From NCBI RefSeq assembly GCF_016775475.1, contig NZ_JAEUXJ010000003.1:497941-561940 (forward strand): a stretch of DNA of 64,000 nucleotides, in the 5' to 3' direction. Every line of letters starts with the position of its first letter. Position 1 is the first letter of the stretch. The notes beneath the pieces were generated by a model. It searched no databases, was not told where the DNA came from, and was given only the letters and a program-made list of their open reading frames with translations. This DNA is from Belnapia mucosa. Its GTDB lineage: Bacteria > Pseudomonadota > Alphaproteobacteria > Acetobacterales > Acetobacteraceae. Below are positions 15,690-24,202 of the stretch, piece by piece. Both the position numbers and the translations under genes were made by a program.

Positions 15690-16930
15690 TCCCAGCCCTT
15701 GTAAGGCAGCTGGAGCGGCGCCGTCGCCGTGGCCTCCGGCCAGACCGAGATGTATTCCCGGCCGCGCAGCTGCACGAGCAGCACCGAGGCCATGCTGTTC
15801 TGGCCCTTCTCGTCGAACTTCACGCCGCGATAGCCGATCATCAGCTGCCCGGCGTCCAGGTTGGTCTCACGCAGCGCCTTCTGAATGGCGGCGGGTTCGG
15901 TGGCGCCGGCGCGGTTGATGGCGTCGCAGGTCACCAGGAAGCCCTGCATGATGCGGGCAGTAGTGTCGTCCATTTCGCGGCCGGTGCGGGCCTTGTATAA
16001 CGCATTGACCTTGAAAGAATTGCTGCCTGGCCGACTGGGATCGAAGGCGCTGCGGTTGATGATCCCCTGGGCGATGTCGCCCGCTGTCTGCACGAAGTTG
16101 TCGTCGGAGAAGCCGGAATTGTCGCCGATCAGGATGGGTGGCCGGTAGCCTTGCGCTCGCATCGTCCGGGCATAGAGGATGGCGTCCGAGGTATAGCTGA
16201 TGAAGATTGCCACATCCGGCTGCGCGTCCTTCAGCTGCAGGACCTGCGCCGAGACATCCGCGCTGTTCGCGGCATAGGGAATCTGCAGTGCGATGCCGAT
16301 CCCCCGCGCCTCGGCAGTGCGCCGGATCACTTCGGCGATGGAGGTGCCGTATTCGGTGTTCTCGTTGACGATGGCGACCTTCGTCACCGGACGCCCGTTG
16401 ACCCGTGCCGATTGCAGGAACTCGACATAGATGGCGGCGATGTCGGGGCCGATTGGCGTGGTGCGGAAGAACCAGCGGAAGCCCCGCTCGGTCAGGTTGG
16501 TGGCGACCGCCTCGCCGGTGACGTAGGGAATGCCGTGCCGTTCGGCGATGGCACTGGCTGTCTGCACCAGGCCAGACTGGTAGCCATTGGTGATTGCCAC
16601 CACGCGTTCCTGGGTGATCAGCCGCAGCGCCTGATTCTGTGCGACGGAAGGGCTCCCCTGCTGGTCGGCAATCACCACCTGCAGCGGTCGTCCACCGAGC
16701 CCGGGAAAGCCGGAGGTGGCCATCAGCGGCATTGAGGCCAGGTCAGGTTGGGGCGTGTTGATGAGTTCCACCGCCAGCTCGATCGCCGCCTTCGCGGAAC
16801 CGCCCGCCGAAGCGGCCACGCCTGTCAGTGGCAGCAGCGTGCCCACCTTGACGGGGGCGCCCTGGGCGAGGAGAGGGCTCGCGGACAGCAAGGCCGGCAA
16901 TGCGAGCAGGTGGCGTCGGGCGATGGACAT
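15686..16930 (-). CDS. Periplasmic substrate-binding protein of the branched-chain-type ABC transporter (LivJ/K-like)
   Basis: 414 residues from ATG 16930 (GAGGAAGCGC upstream; an alternative ATG at 16942 adds four residues and overlaps that site). A signal peptide (RRHLLALPALLSASPLLAQG) is followed by a type I periplasmic-binding domain: VKVGTLLPLTGVAASAGGSA, IADQQGSPSVAQNQALRLI, AITNGYQSGLVQTASAIAER, FFRTTPIGPDIAAIY and VAIVNENTEYGTS. It would capture the ligand for LivHMGF. The ligand is not evident; the family covers branched-chain amino acids, amides and aromatic acids. First gene of the operon, whose promoter should lie in 16931-17316. Confidence 0.93.
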   Translation of the reverse strand: MSIARRHLLALPALLSASPLLAQGAPVKVGTLLPLTGVAASAGGSAKAAIELAVELINTPQPDLASMPLMATSGFPGLGGRPLQVVIADQQGSPSVAQNQALRLITQERVVAITNGYQSGLVQTASAIAERHGIPYVTGEAVATNLTERGFRWFFRTTPIGPDIAAIYVEFLQSARVNGRPVTKVAIVNENTEYGTSIAEVIRRTAEARGIGIALQIPYAANSADVSAQVLQLKDAQPDVAIFISYTSDAILYARTMRAQGYRPPILIGDNSGFSDDNFVQTAGDIAQGIINRSAFDPSRPGSNSFKVNALYKARTGREMDDTTARIMQGFLVTCDAINRAGATEPAAIQKALRETNLDAGQLMIGYRGVKFDEKGQNSMASVLLVQLRGREYISVWPEATATAPLQLPYKGWE

Positions 16931-17316
16931 GCGCTTCCTCATGGGCCCCGGTGGCCGGGGTCGCGTTCTGTTTCGGTAAGCTTAACAGGCCCGGCTGGCT
17001 TCGCCTACACGGGTTGCGCTGGCAGGTGCCGGAAGAACGGCGCATTGAGCCCGGCGCACCTAACTCGCCTCAGCCCGCGACGAAGCCTTCAAGGCAAGGT
17101 GTTGCACCGGTTTACGGCGTTGCTGGCGAACGGCGGAGGATGACGGGAGATACCTGATGTTCGACGGGCGCCCAAAGGACCCTTGACAGGGATGACCTGG
17201 GTCATGCCCCCGAATTTGGCGATCGCCTCGAAACCTTCTCAAGGCGCTTCCCGTCTGGCGTGACGAACAGGGCGTCGCACGCCAGGGTCGACTTCCAGGC
17301 GGAGCCCCCGCGCCGG
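16931..17316. other. 386-base intergenic region, promoter side of the liv-type operon
   Basis: No gene is supported. On the minus strand it should carry the promoter of the operon starting at 16930; TTACC and AAGCTTAA near 16975-16985 are the only AT-richer spot. The right end is the 3' flank of the MmgE/PrpD gene. No strong terminator hairpin was recognised. Confidence 0.4.
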
Positions 17317-18726
17317 TCAGCGCGGGTCGGGCTCCCCCATGGACGGGAGGGCCAGCCTGCGCGTCAGCACGCCGACGTCTCCTACCGTGCCGAAGGAGCG
17401 GAGACAGGCGAGGCTCGCCTCGACAGCGTCGGAAGCCAGGCCGGAACGTGGCACGAGGCGCCGGTACTTCGCCTCGACGTCCGCCCATTCGAGGCCGCCG
17501 GCACTCGACCCGCGCGGCGCCCTGCAGGTGCTGCTGACCTCGCGCCCGTCCTTCAGGACGAGCGTCACCGTCCCACCATGTCGGTGCGGAAAGCGGTCAG
17601 GCAGCGGTGGAGGGTTCGGGTCGAGCACCACACGGTCGAGCAAGCCCCGGATCACCGGGTCGGCCATCTTGGCCGGCTCGATGTGCTCCCATCGAAATCC
17701 GCGGTCGGCCACCGCGGCGGCGGTGAAGTAGACGAAGCTGTGGGCTGCGCTGACGAGGTCCGTCGGACGGGTCGGCCCATGCCAGTCGGCAAGCTGCGCC
17801 GCGGTCAGGACGATACGCTCGACCTCATCGGGGCGGACATCCCCGGCAATGGCCGCCTCGGACGCCGCCTCGGCGATGGCGTGGAACGGGTGCGCCCCGG
17901 GCATCAGCTTGATCGCCATGTCCGTCACGATATCCCAGGACGCGCCAAGGTCCCGGGTGATCGCCTCGACCGCCTCGCCGTTCATTGCCGAAAGAAAGCC
18001 CCGGGGCGCCTCAAGCACGGACGGCTCCGCGCGGAAGCCCCGCGCCGCCGCCCGCGCCGCATCCAGCCCGAGCATGGCCGCGAGGCCCGCATGCCACTCA
18101 CGCGCCCAGCTCGTATCGGCCGAGATCGCCATGCCACCGATCGACGTCGCGGCGAGCGCGATCGCGTGCGTCATGCGCTCCTCGTCAAGTCCGAACAAGG
18201 TGCCGGCCGCCACTGCCCCGCCGAACACTGTCGAGACCGAGCCGTGAAAGCCGCGGCGCATGCGGCCTGGCGTGAGCGCCTCGTCGATCCGGCCGGCAAC
18301 CTCGTAGCCGAGAACCATGGCCCGCAGCACCTCGGCCCCGCCGAGGCCCAACTCCTCGGCGAGGGCGACTGAGACGGTCGAGACGATGGTGCCGATGTGT
18401 GCGATGCTGCGCATGTCGCTGTCGTCGGCGGCGGCGGCATCGCTGCAGACGGCGTTGGTTCGAGCCGCGGCGCGCGCCGGGAGCCGCGCCGGGGTGAACC
18501 ATACTGCGGCTGCTGGCGCTCCGCCCGCGTCCAGCTCCGTGGCGCGGACGATCGCCGCGGACGGAATCGACACTCCCGCCGCCGTGCTGGCGATCGTGCT
18601 GGCAAGGCTCATCTTGGCCCGCTCGAGCGCAAGCGGCGGGATGTCTCCTGGCCGGGTGCCCACGACAAACCCGGCCAGGACCCGGGCGAGGGGCGCTGCA
18701 CCGGCGCCTGCTGCTTCAGGGGACAA
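17317..18726 (-). CDS. MmgE/PrpD family protein
   Basis: 469 residues from TTG 18726, selected because AAGGAGGTG lies seven bases upstream. The MmgE/PrpD fold is shown by IPPLALERAKMSLASTIAST, the NAVCSDAAAADDSD motif, an HIGTIVSTVSVALAEELGL helix, LGYEVAGRIDEAL, FHGSVSTVFGGAVAAG and MNGEAVEAITRDLG. The family includes 2-methylcitrate dehydratase, cis-aconitate decarboxylase and iminodisuccinate epimerase, so the exact reaction cannot be told. It follows a Bug receptor gene by 65 bases on the same strand, a pairing frequent in carboxylate-catabolic loci. Confidence 0.88.
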   Translation of the reverse strand: MSPEAAGAGAAPLARVLAGFVVGTRPGDIPPLALERAKMSLASTIASTAAGVSIPSAAIVRATELDAGGAPAAAVWFTPARLPARAAARTNAVCSDAAAADDSDMRSIAHIGTIVSTVSVALAEELGLGGAEVLRAMVLGYEVAGRIDEALTPGRMRRGFHGSVSTVFGGAVAAGTLFGLDEERMTHAIALAATSIGGMAISADTSWAREWHAGLAAMLGLDAARAAARGFRAEPSVLEAPRGFLSAMNGEAVEAITRDLGASWDIVTDMAIKLMPGAHPFHAIAEAASEAAIAGDVRPDEVERIVLTAAQLADWHGPTRPTDLVSAAHSFVYFTAAAVADRGFRWEHIEPAKMADPVIRGLLDRVVLDPNPPPLPDRFPHRHGGTVTLVLKDGREVSSTCRAPRGSSAGGLEWADVEAKYRRLVPRSGLASDAVEASLACLRSFGTVGDVGVLTRRLALPSMGEPDPR

Positions 18727-18791
18727 GGGGACACCTCCTTGATCTGGGGCCCCACCGGAGCCCCTTCTGCCGCTGCGCGCCCAAGCGGGGT

Positions 18792-19832
18792 CTACTCAGG
18801 CTTCGCACCGGCTTCACGCAAGATGGCCGGCCACTTCGCCAGGTCATCCTGGATCAGCCGTGAGAACTCCGCCGGTCCACCAAGGGGTACGGATGGGAGG
18901 TCGAAGCCCTGCACCGTCAGCTTCTCCCTCAGGGCGGGCCGCGAGAGGATCTGGTCGAGCGCCCCGTGGATGCGCCCGATGATGGCCGGTGGCGTGCCCG
19001 CAGGCGCCACGAAGCCGAGCCAGGTCGACACGTCGTAATCCGGCAGCCCTGCCTCCTCAAGCGTGGGCAGGTCAGGCAGCGAGGCGGAGCGGCGCGCGGT
19101 CGTGACGGCGAGCGGGCGGAGGTCCCCCGCCGCGATAAGGCCCTTCGCGGCAGGGATGTTGAAGAAGCCTGTGTCGACGTTCCCCGAGATGATCGCCGTC
19201 ATCGCGGCGGGCGCGCCCGTGTAGGGGACATGCGTAAGCTCCGTGCCGGTCGCGCGGGCAAACATGGCGCCTGCGACGTGCATGCTCGTACCAACTCCGC
19301 TCGAGGAATAGGTGACTGTGCCCGGTGGCTTCGCCCGGATTGCATCGACTACCTCACGGACCGAGCGGTAGGGGCTGTGGCGCGCCACCACCATGACGTT
19401 CGACATGGCCGCCACCACCGCAATCGGCGCGAAGTCGCGGATCGGGTCGTAACCGGTGTCCCGGTAAAGGGCCATGTTGATCACCATGTTGCCCTGGCTG
19501 ACCTGGCCGATCGTGTAGCCGTCAGGCGCGGAGCGTGCGATGGCCGTGGTGCCGATGTTGCCGCCGGCACCGACCCGGTTCATGACCACGGCAGGCTGTC
19601 CGACCACGCCAGAGAGCTGCTGCGCGAGCTCGCGCATGAGGGAGTCGGCCGCGCTGCCGGCCGCGAGCGGGGCGATGATCGTGATCGGCCGGGACGGGTA
19701 GCTCTCGGTTTGCCCACGTGCCCCGGACGCCCTTGCAAGGAGGGCCGGCGCGGCAATCGCCGCCACGATAGACCTCCGCCTGATGCATCCGACAACGTCA
19801 GGCAAACTTCCGCCCGCATGACAGGCTGACAT
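18792..19832 (-). CDS. Bug/TctC family periplasmic receptor
   Basis: 346 residues from ATG 19832, with GGGAGAGGGAG upstream. An N-terminal signal (RRRSIVAAIAAPALLARASG) precedes the Bug domain: YPSRPITIIAPLAAGSAADS, VVMNRVGAGGNIGTTAIA, SAPDGYTIGQVSQGN, YDPIRDFAPIAVVAA, SSSGVGTSMHVAGAMF, LTHVPYTGAPAAMTAIISGN and LPDLPTLEEAGLP. It most likely binds a small carboxylate; the downstream MmgE/PrpD gene would act on it or a derivative. No TctAB permease is nearby. Confidence 0.92.
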   Translation of the reverse strand: MSACHAGGSLPDVVGCIRRRSIVAAIAAPALLARASGARGQTESYPSRPITIIAPLAAGSAADSLMRELAQQLSGVVGQPAVVMNRVGAGGNIGTTAIARSAPDGYTIGQVSQGNMVINMALYRDTGYDPIRDFAPIAVVAAMSNVMVVARHSPYRSVREVVDAIRAKPPGTVTYSSSGVGTSMHVAGAMFARATGTELTHVPYTGAPAAMTAIISGNVDTGFFNIPAAKGLIAAGDLRPLAVTTARRSASLPDLPTLEEAGLPDYDVSTWLGFVAPAGTPPAIIGRIHGALDQILSRPALREKLTVQGFDLPSVPLGGPAEFSRLIQDDLAKWPAILREAGAKPE

Positions 19833-20136
19833 GGGCGATCACTCCCTCTCCCGAGATTCCCCAGTTGTCCAGGGATTTCGCCGGCTCAGAACGGATGATA
19901 GCCACCACCCGCGCTTCACGGCAACGAGGCTGCCGACCCGAGCGCTGGTAGGACAGCACGGCGCGGTTTCCATTCCAAACCCGTCATTCGGACGCGCCCC
20001 TCCTACTAAACTCCAGGCAGGTCGGCTGCGACGCTGGTCCTTAGATGTTTGATCCCAGGGTTGATAGTGCAGCCTTTCCCTTGACATGGAGGAAGGTCGC
20101 GTCCCGGGTGATGGTGTAGCAGCTGACCGCTGGATC
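19833..20136. other. Region between a Bug receptor gene and the IS256 remnant; possible gene stub on the minus strand
   Basis: On the minus strand the frame ending at TAA 20041-20043 reads VSCYTITRDATFLHVKGKAA upstream, which looks protein-like and is cut by the IS256 remnant at about 20136. I cannot identify it. It may be the C-terminal stub of a gene interrupted by the element. Confidence 0.3.
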
Positions 20137-20975
20137 TGAGGCGGTCACCGCGGTGATTAGGTCCACGGCATTTCGACGAGGTCGGTGGACAACCTGGTGC
20201 GGGCCATGGGTATGGAGGGGATCAGTAAGAGCGGGGTCAGCCGGCTCTGTGCCGAGATCGATGAAGGGGTTCGCGACTTCCTCGCGCGGCCCATCGAGGG
20301 CGACTGGCCCAAGCTCTGGCTGGATGTGACCCAGGTGAAGGTGCGCGAGGGTGGACGGATCGTCTCCTCCGCATCCTTGCCCGCCGGGGGCTGCGTGGAA
20401 TCAAGCTCGTCATTTCCGATGCCCATGAAGGATTTGAAGCGGCCGTGACGAAGGTGCTTCGGGCCAGGCGGCAAAGGTGTCGCGTGCATTTCGCCCGCAA
20501 CGCCCTCGTGCATACAGGCAAAGCGCAGCGCCGTATTGTTTGAACGTGGATCGGGCCGGCCTAGGCGGAGGTCGATGCGGACGGCGCGAAGCGGCAGTGG
20601 AGGACGGTGGCCGACCAGCGCCGCCCGAAGGTACCGATGCTCGCAGCCTTGATGGACAGCGCCGAAGAAGACGTCCTCGCCTACATGGCCTTCCCCGCCG
20701 CATACTGGGCCAAGGTGCACAGCACCAACCCAATCGACCGGCTCAACGGTGAGATCAAGCGCCGCACCGACCTGATGGGCATATTCCCGAACGAGGCGGC
20801 CGCCGTTCGATTGATCGGGACCATCCTACTTGAGCAGTCCGACGAATGGGCCACCCAGCGCTCCCGTTCCATGACACCCGCGACCGTCGCCGCGGTCAGC
20901 GATCCTGGCCGAGTGAGGCTCCGCGCCGTGCCCGCCAGACACGACCTCGCCTCCGTCCTGATTGCAATTTCGTGA
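20137..20975 (+). pseudogene. IS256-family (Mutator-type) transposase, decayed
   Basis: Several frames read like successive parts of one IS256 transposase. 20137-20160: EAVTAVIR. 20161-20360: HGISTRSVDNLVRAMGM, then SKSGVSRLCAEIDEGV and DWPKLWLDVTQVKV (first catalytic Asp). 20380-20520, in another frame: ARRGLRGIKLVISDAHEGFE (second Asp), then RCRVHFARNAL, ending in a stop. 20600-20975, another frame: WAKVHSTNPIDRLNGEIKRR (catalytic Glu) and GIFPNEAAAVRLIGTILLEQ. The N-terminal third is missing, about 30 codons are deleted after GRIVS, and frames are broken at least three times, so it cannot be active. No clear terminal inverted repeats were found. Confidence 0.85.
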
Positions 20976-21228
20976 GGCCGACATCAGGCATTAGGGTTCG
21001 CATCAATGCCAGCATACGCCTAGATATGTGAGTAGCGTTGTTCGTTCCTGGAAGTAGAGTTCGGAAAAGGATACTCACCAATGCGCTGATTGGGCGGAGA
21101 TGCCTGCGGGGCTTTTCCTTCCTGCAGCGCTGCTAGCGCGAACCTTACCGTGTGGCGAAGGCGTCCTCCATCGCTCGGTGCCGGTCGTCTCGCGGTGACC
21201 TAGCGTCCCCATACAGGAGTAGCCCGCA

Positions 21229-23484
21229 ATGCAGCGATTGATGCTGGCGTTCTTCTGCTCGGGCTTCGGCGCCCTGCTCTGCCAGATCGTCTGGCAGCGC
21301 ATGCTCGGCATCTTCGCCGGTTCGGACACCGTCAGCGCCGCCTTGGTCGTGGGCGCCTTCCTCGCCGGCCTGGGCCTCGGCTCGATCATCGGCGCCAAAC
21401 TCGCAGACCGCCTAACCCCGGTCCAAGCGCTTCTGGGCTTTGCGCTATGCGAGGTCGGCGTCGCGATTTCGGCCCTGATTTCCAAACCATTTCTCTATGA
21501 CTGGTTGGCCCTCGGCTTGGTCGGACAGGTGGACAGTCCGATAGCGATCTTCGCACTCTGCTTCGTCGGACTAGTGATCCCGACCACCCTCATGGGTGCC
21601 TCCTTGCCGCTGCTTTGCCGTTCCGTCGCCACGACGCTGGATACGGTGGCGGAGCGGATCGGCAGGCTCTACGGGCTCAACACCCTGGGCGCCGGCCTGG
21701 GTGCTCTGCTCGGCGGCTGGCTCGTCGTGGGCAATCTTGGCTTCGTCGGCACGCTCTGGCTGGCGGCGGCGTTCGACCTGCTGGCGGCCAGCTTGGCGCT
21801 CACTTTGCTACCGCAGTTGCGGGCGACGCCGGCCCAGGTGCTGCACCGGAGCCCGGCAGTTCCCGCGCCTTTCGGCAGCTTGTCGCTCTGGTGTCTGCTG
21901 GTCTTCCTGTCGGGTTATGTGATCGTCGCGCTCGAGATCCTTTGGGTAAGGCTGCTCGGCCAAGTCGGGCAGTATCACGCCTACCTGTTCTCCACCGTGC
22001 TTGGCGTCTTCCTGCTGGCTGATGGCGCTGGCATGACCTTGGCCGCGCGCATGGTCCGACGGATGGCGGATCCCCGCCCGGCATTTTTCATCACCCAAGG
22101 CGCTGGCTTTGTGCTGGCAACGCTGTTGATTGGCGCGCTCTGGCTGGCAGTGCCGAACCCGCCGCTCTCCTGGTTCGTCCCGGTCGATTATGGGCGCTTC
22201 GGTCTGTTTGCCATGAGCCTCACCACCATCCTCGTGGTGCTGGTGGTTGCGCCGCCTGCCTTCCAGATCGGTATGACCTTCCCCTTCGTGCAGCGCGCCG
22301 TGCAGCAGGACTTGGCGAGCGTTGGCGCCCGGGTTGGCTGGGTGCAGCTGGCCAACATCGCCGGCAACGCCGCGGGCTCGATCGGCACCGGCCTTATCAC
22401 GCTGCACTATCTCGGCAGCATGGGCACACTGAAGTTGCTGGCCGGGCTCTCCTGCCTGTTACTGCTCGGCTGGCTGTGGCACGCTGGCCGTGGGCGGCGG
22501 CTGGAGGCCGGCCTTGCCCTTGCCTGCGCCGTCGCACTCATCGCGTTACCCGGTAACGGTGCTTTCTGGAGCCGTATGCACGGTCAGGCACCCAACAGCT
22601 TTGCTGCCTGGTCAGAGGACCGCTCCGGCGTTGCCTTCTACCGCGAGACGCCGCAACGCCAGGACTTCGCGCCAGACCGCTTCTTCATCATGGGATATAG
22701 CCAGGGCCGTGTGCCGTTCCTGCCGATCCATATGCTGCTTGGCGCCATTGGTCCGCTGGTGCATCCGGCGCCAGAGCGAGTTCTCGCCATCGGTGTCGGC
22801 AGCGGCGGCACGCCCTGGGGCGCCATGGTCTCGCCGGCGACGAGGGAGATCCGCGCCATCGAGCTGATCAAACCGGTACTGGACACACTGCAGGAGATTG
22901 CCGTGGCGCGACCGGAGAGCGCGCTCGCCGCACTGCTGGCTGACCCACGCCTGCGGTTGGAACATGCCGATGGCCGTCTGGCTCTGGCTCGGGGGCAGGA
23001 GCTTTACGATGTCATCGAAGCGGATGCGATACTACCCCAGACCTCCCATAGCGGTCTGCTCTATAGCGTCGAATTCCTAAAGGCTGTGAAGGCGCGGCTT
23101 GCTCCCGGCGGCATCTATGTTCAATACGCAGCCTCGGCACGGGTCGTAGAAACCTTCGCGGCGGTATTCCCCCACGCCGTGCTGCTTCAGCCTTTTCCGG
23201 TGCTGATTGGCTCGCAGGATCCGATCTCTTTTGACCATAAGGCGCTGCTGGCGAAGCTGAACGACCCGGCGGTGGTGGCACATATGCGGCGCGGGAACCC
23301 AGCGACGGAGAACCTAGCCAAATCCGTCAGCGACCCGGCCTATATCTGGCGGCCGGAGACGCTGCGTGACCCAGCTTCGTTGACTGATATGTTTCCACGC
23401 GACGAGTTCTTCGTGAACAACCAGGTCAGCGAGAGCTGGTATCCGCGCAACCTTGGCCAGGCCCAATCCCAAGCTTCGCGCTAG
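21229..23484 (+). CDS. Membrane-fused spermidine synthase-like protein (MFS-like N-terminus plus methyltransferase-fold C-terminus)
   Basis: 751 residues from ATG 21229 (CAGGAG upstream). The first ~440 residues form about 12 membrane helices, starting MLAFFCSGFGALLCQIVWQR and including AAALVVGAFLAGLGLGS-type segments and PTTLMGASLPLL, the pattern of spermidine-synthase-associated transporter domains. The C-terminal ~280 residues look like a polyamine-synthase fold: FFIMGYSQGRVPFLPIHMLL, VLAIGVGSGGTPWGAM (nucleotide-binding loop), IRAIELIKPVLDTL, DGRLALARGQELYDVIEADA. The central Gly-rich loop and acidic residue are present, but a strict spermidine synthase active-site motif was not recognised, so the reaction is unproven. 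It stands alone. Confidence 0.82.
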   Translation: MQRLMLAFFCSGFGALLCQIVWQRMLGIFAGSDTVSAALVVGAFLAGLGLGSIIGAKLADRLTPVQALLGFALCEVGVAISALISKPFLYDWLALGLVGQVDSPIAIFALCFVGLVIPTTLMGASLPLLCRSVATTLDTVAERIGRLYGLNTLGAGLGALLGGWLVVGNLGFVGTLWLAAAFDLLAASLALTLLPQLRATPAQVLHRSPAVPAPFGSLSLWCLLVFLSGYVIVALEILWVRLLGQVGQYHAYLFSTVLGVFLLADGAGMTLAARMVRRMADPRPAFFITQGAGFVLATLLIGALWLAVPNPPLSWFVPVDYGRFGLFAMSLTTILVVLVVAPPAFQIGMTFPFVQRAVQQDLASVGARVGWVQLANIAGNAAGSIGTGLITLHYLGSMGTLKLLAGLSCLLLLGWLWHAGRGRRLEAGLALACAVALIALPGNGAFWSRMHGQAPNSFAAWSEDRSGVAFYRETPQRQDFAPDRFFIMGYSQGRVPFLPIHMLLGAIGPLVHPAPERVLAIGVGSGGTPWGAMVSPATREIRAIELIKPVLDTLQEIAVARPESALAALLADPRLRLEHADGRLALARGQELYDVIEADAILPQTSHSGLLYSVEFLKAVKARLAPGGIYVQYAASARVVETFAAVFPHAVLLQPFPVLIGSQDPISFDHKALLAKLNDPAVVAHMRRGNPATENLAKSVSDPAYIWRPETLRDPASLTDMFPRDEFFVNNQVSESWYPRNLGQAQSQASR

Positions 23485-23619
23485 GTCATTGGCAACTGTC
23501 TCGGCGCAGAGCGCCCAACGATCCCACCCGACGCGAAGCTGAGCGAGCATCTGCAAGCCCGCTTCAGAGTTGCGCCGGAATGGCCGCAGGCGATCCGAAC
23601 CCGCTTGTGGTGCGCTGTC

Positions 23620-23958
23620 CTACCAGCGCTGCGGTGGCGGCTGATGCCCCGGCGGGCGGTCCGGGTACCAGCGGCGGAACTCACCGGGTGGCGGCATATG
23701 ACCCTGGGGGATCGGCGGGGACACCCATCCCCGGCCATCCCGCCGGGCCTCGCGGTCCCGGTGGTCGCCGCCGCGTCGGTCCTCCCACCGCTCGCTGCGA
23801 TGGCTACCCCGCCGGTCATCCCACCTCTCGCTGCGATATTCGCTGGAGCGGCCGCCACGACCGTTCCCGCTCTCGTCTTTCCAGGGGTCCGCCCCAGCAA
23901 TCCCTGGTGCGGCAAGGGCCATGCCGAGGCAGGCGGTAAGCAGCTGTAAGCGGGACAC
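23620..23958 (-). CDS. Small secreted Arg/Asp-rich repeat protein
   Basis: 112 residues from GTG 23958, chosen because AGGAG lies seven bases upstream; an in-frame ATG at 23973 would add five residues but covers that site. A signal peptide (SRLQLLTACLGMALAAPGIAG) is followed by DPWKDESG and two near-identical units, SERWDDRRG and SERWEDRRG, then a Pro-rich tail (IPQGHMPPPGEFRRWYPDRP). The mature protein is very basic and probably unstructured. Similar RcnB-like or DUF proteins with RxWDDRR repeats occur in the periplasm of Alphaproteobacteria, but I cannot place it in a family. Confidence 0.7.
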   Translation of the reverse strand: MSRLQLLTACLGMALAAPGIAGADPWKDESGNGRGGRSSEYRSERWDDRRGSHRSERWEDRRGGDHRDREARRDGRGWVSPPIPQGHMPPPGEFRRWYPDRPPGHQPPPQRW

Positions 23959-24202
23959 GGCGCAACTCCTCATCCTTGCATCTCGTGGGAAAACGCTGGG
24001 ACTAAGGAGAAGTCGTGCCCACCCTGGGGCAGGACCGTGGCGACGCTGGCCATCGGCGACCATTGCTCCAAAACCCGCTCCTGCCGATCCCGGCAGTTCC
24101 TAATCGATGCTAAAGCAGGCTCTTGATGCCCGCTTCAGGATGGCGACCGAAGGTCCGAGATGGGTGGACAGCGGACCAAGGCCCGCCGTCCGCAAGGCCG
24201 AT

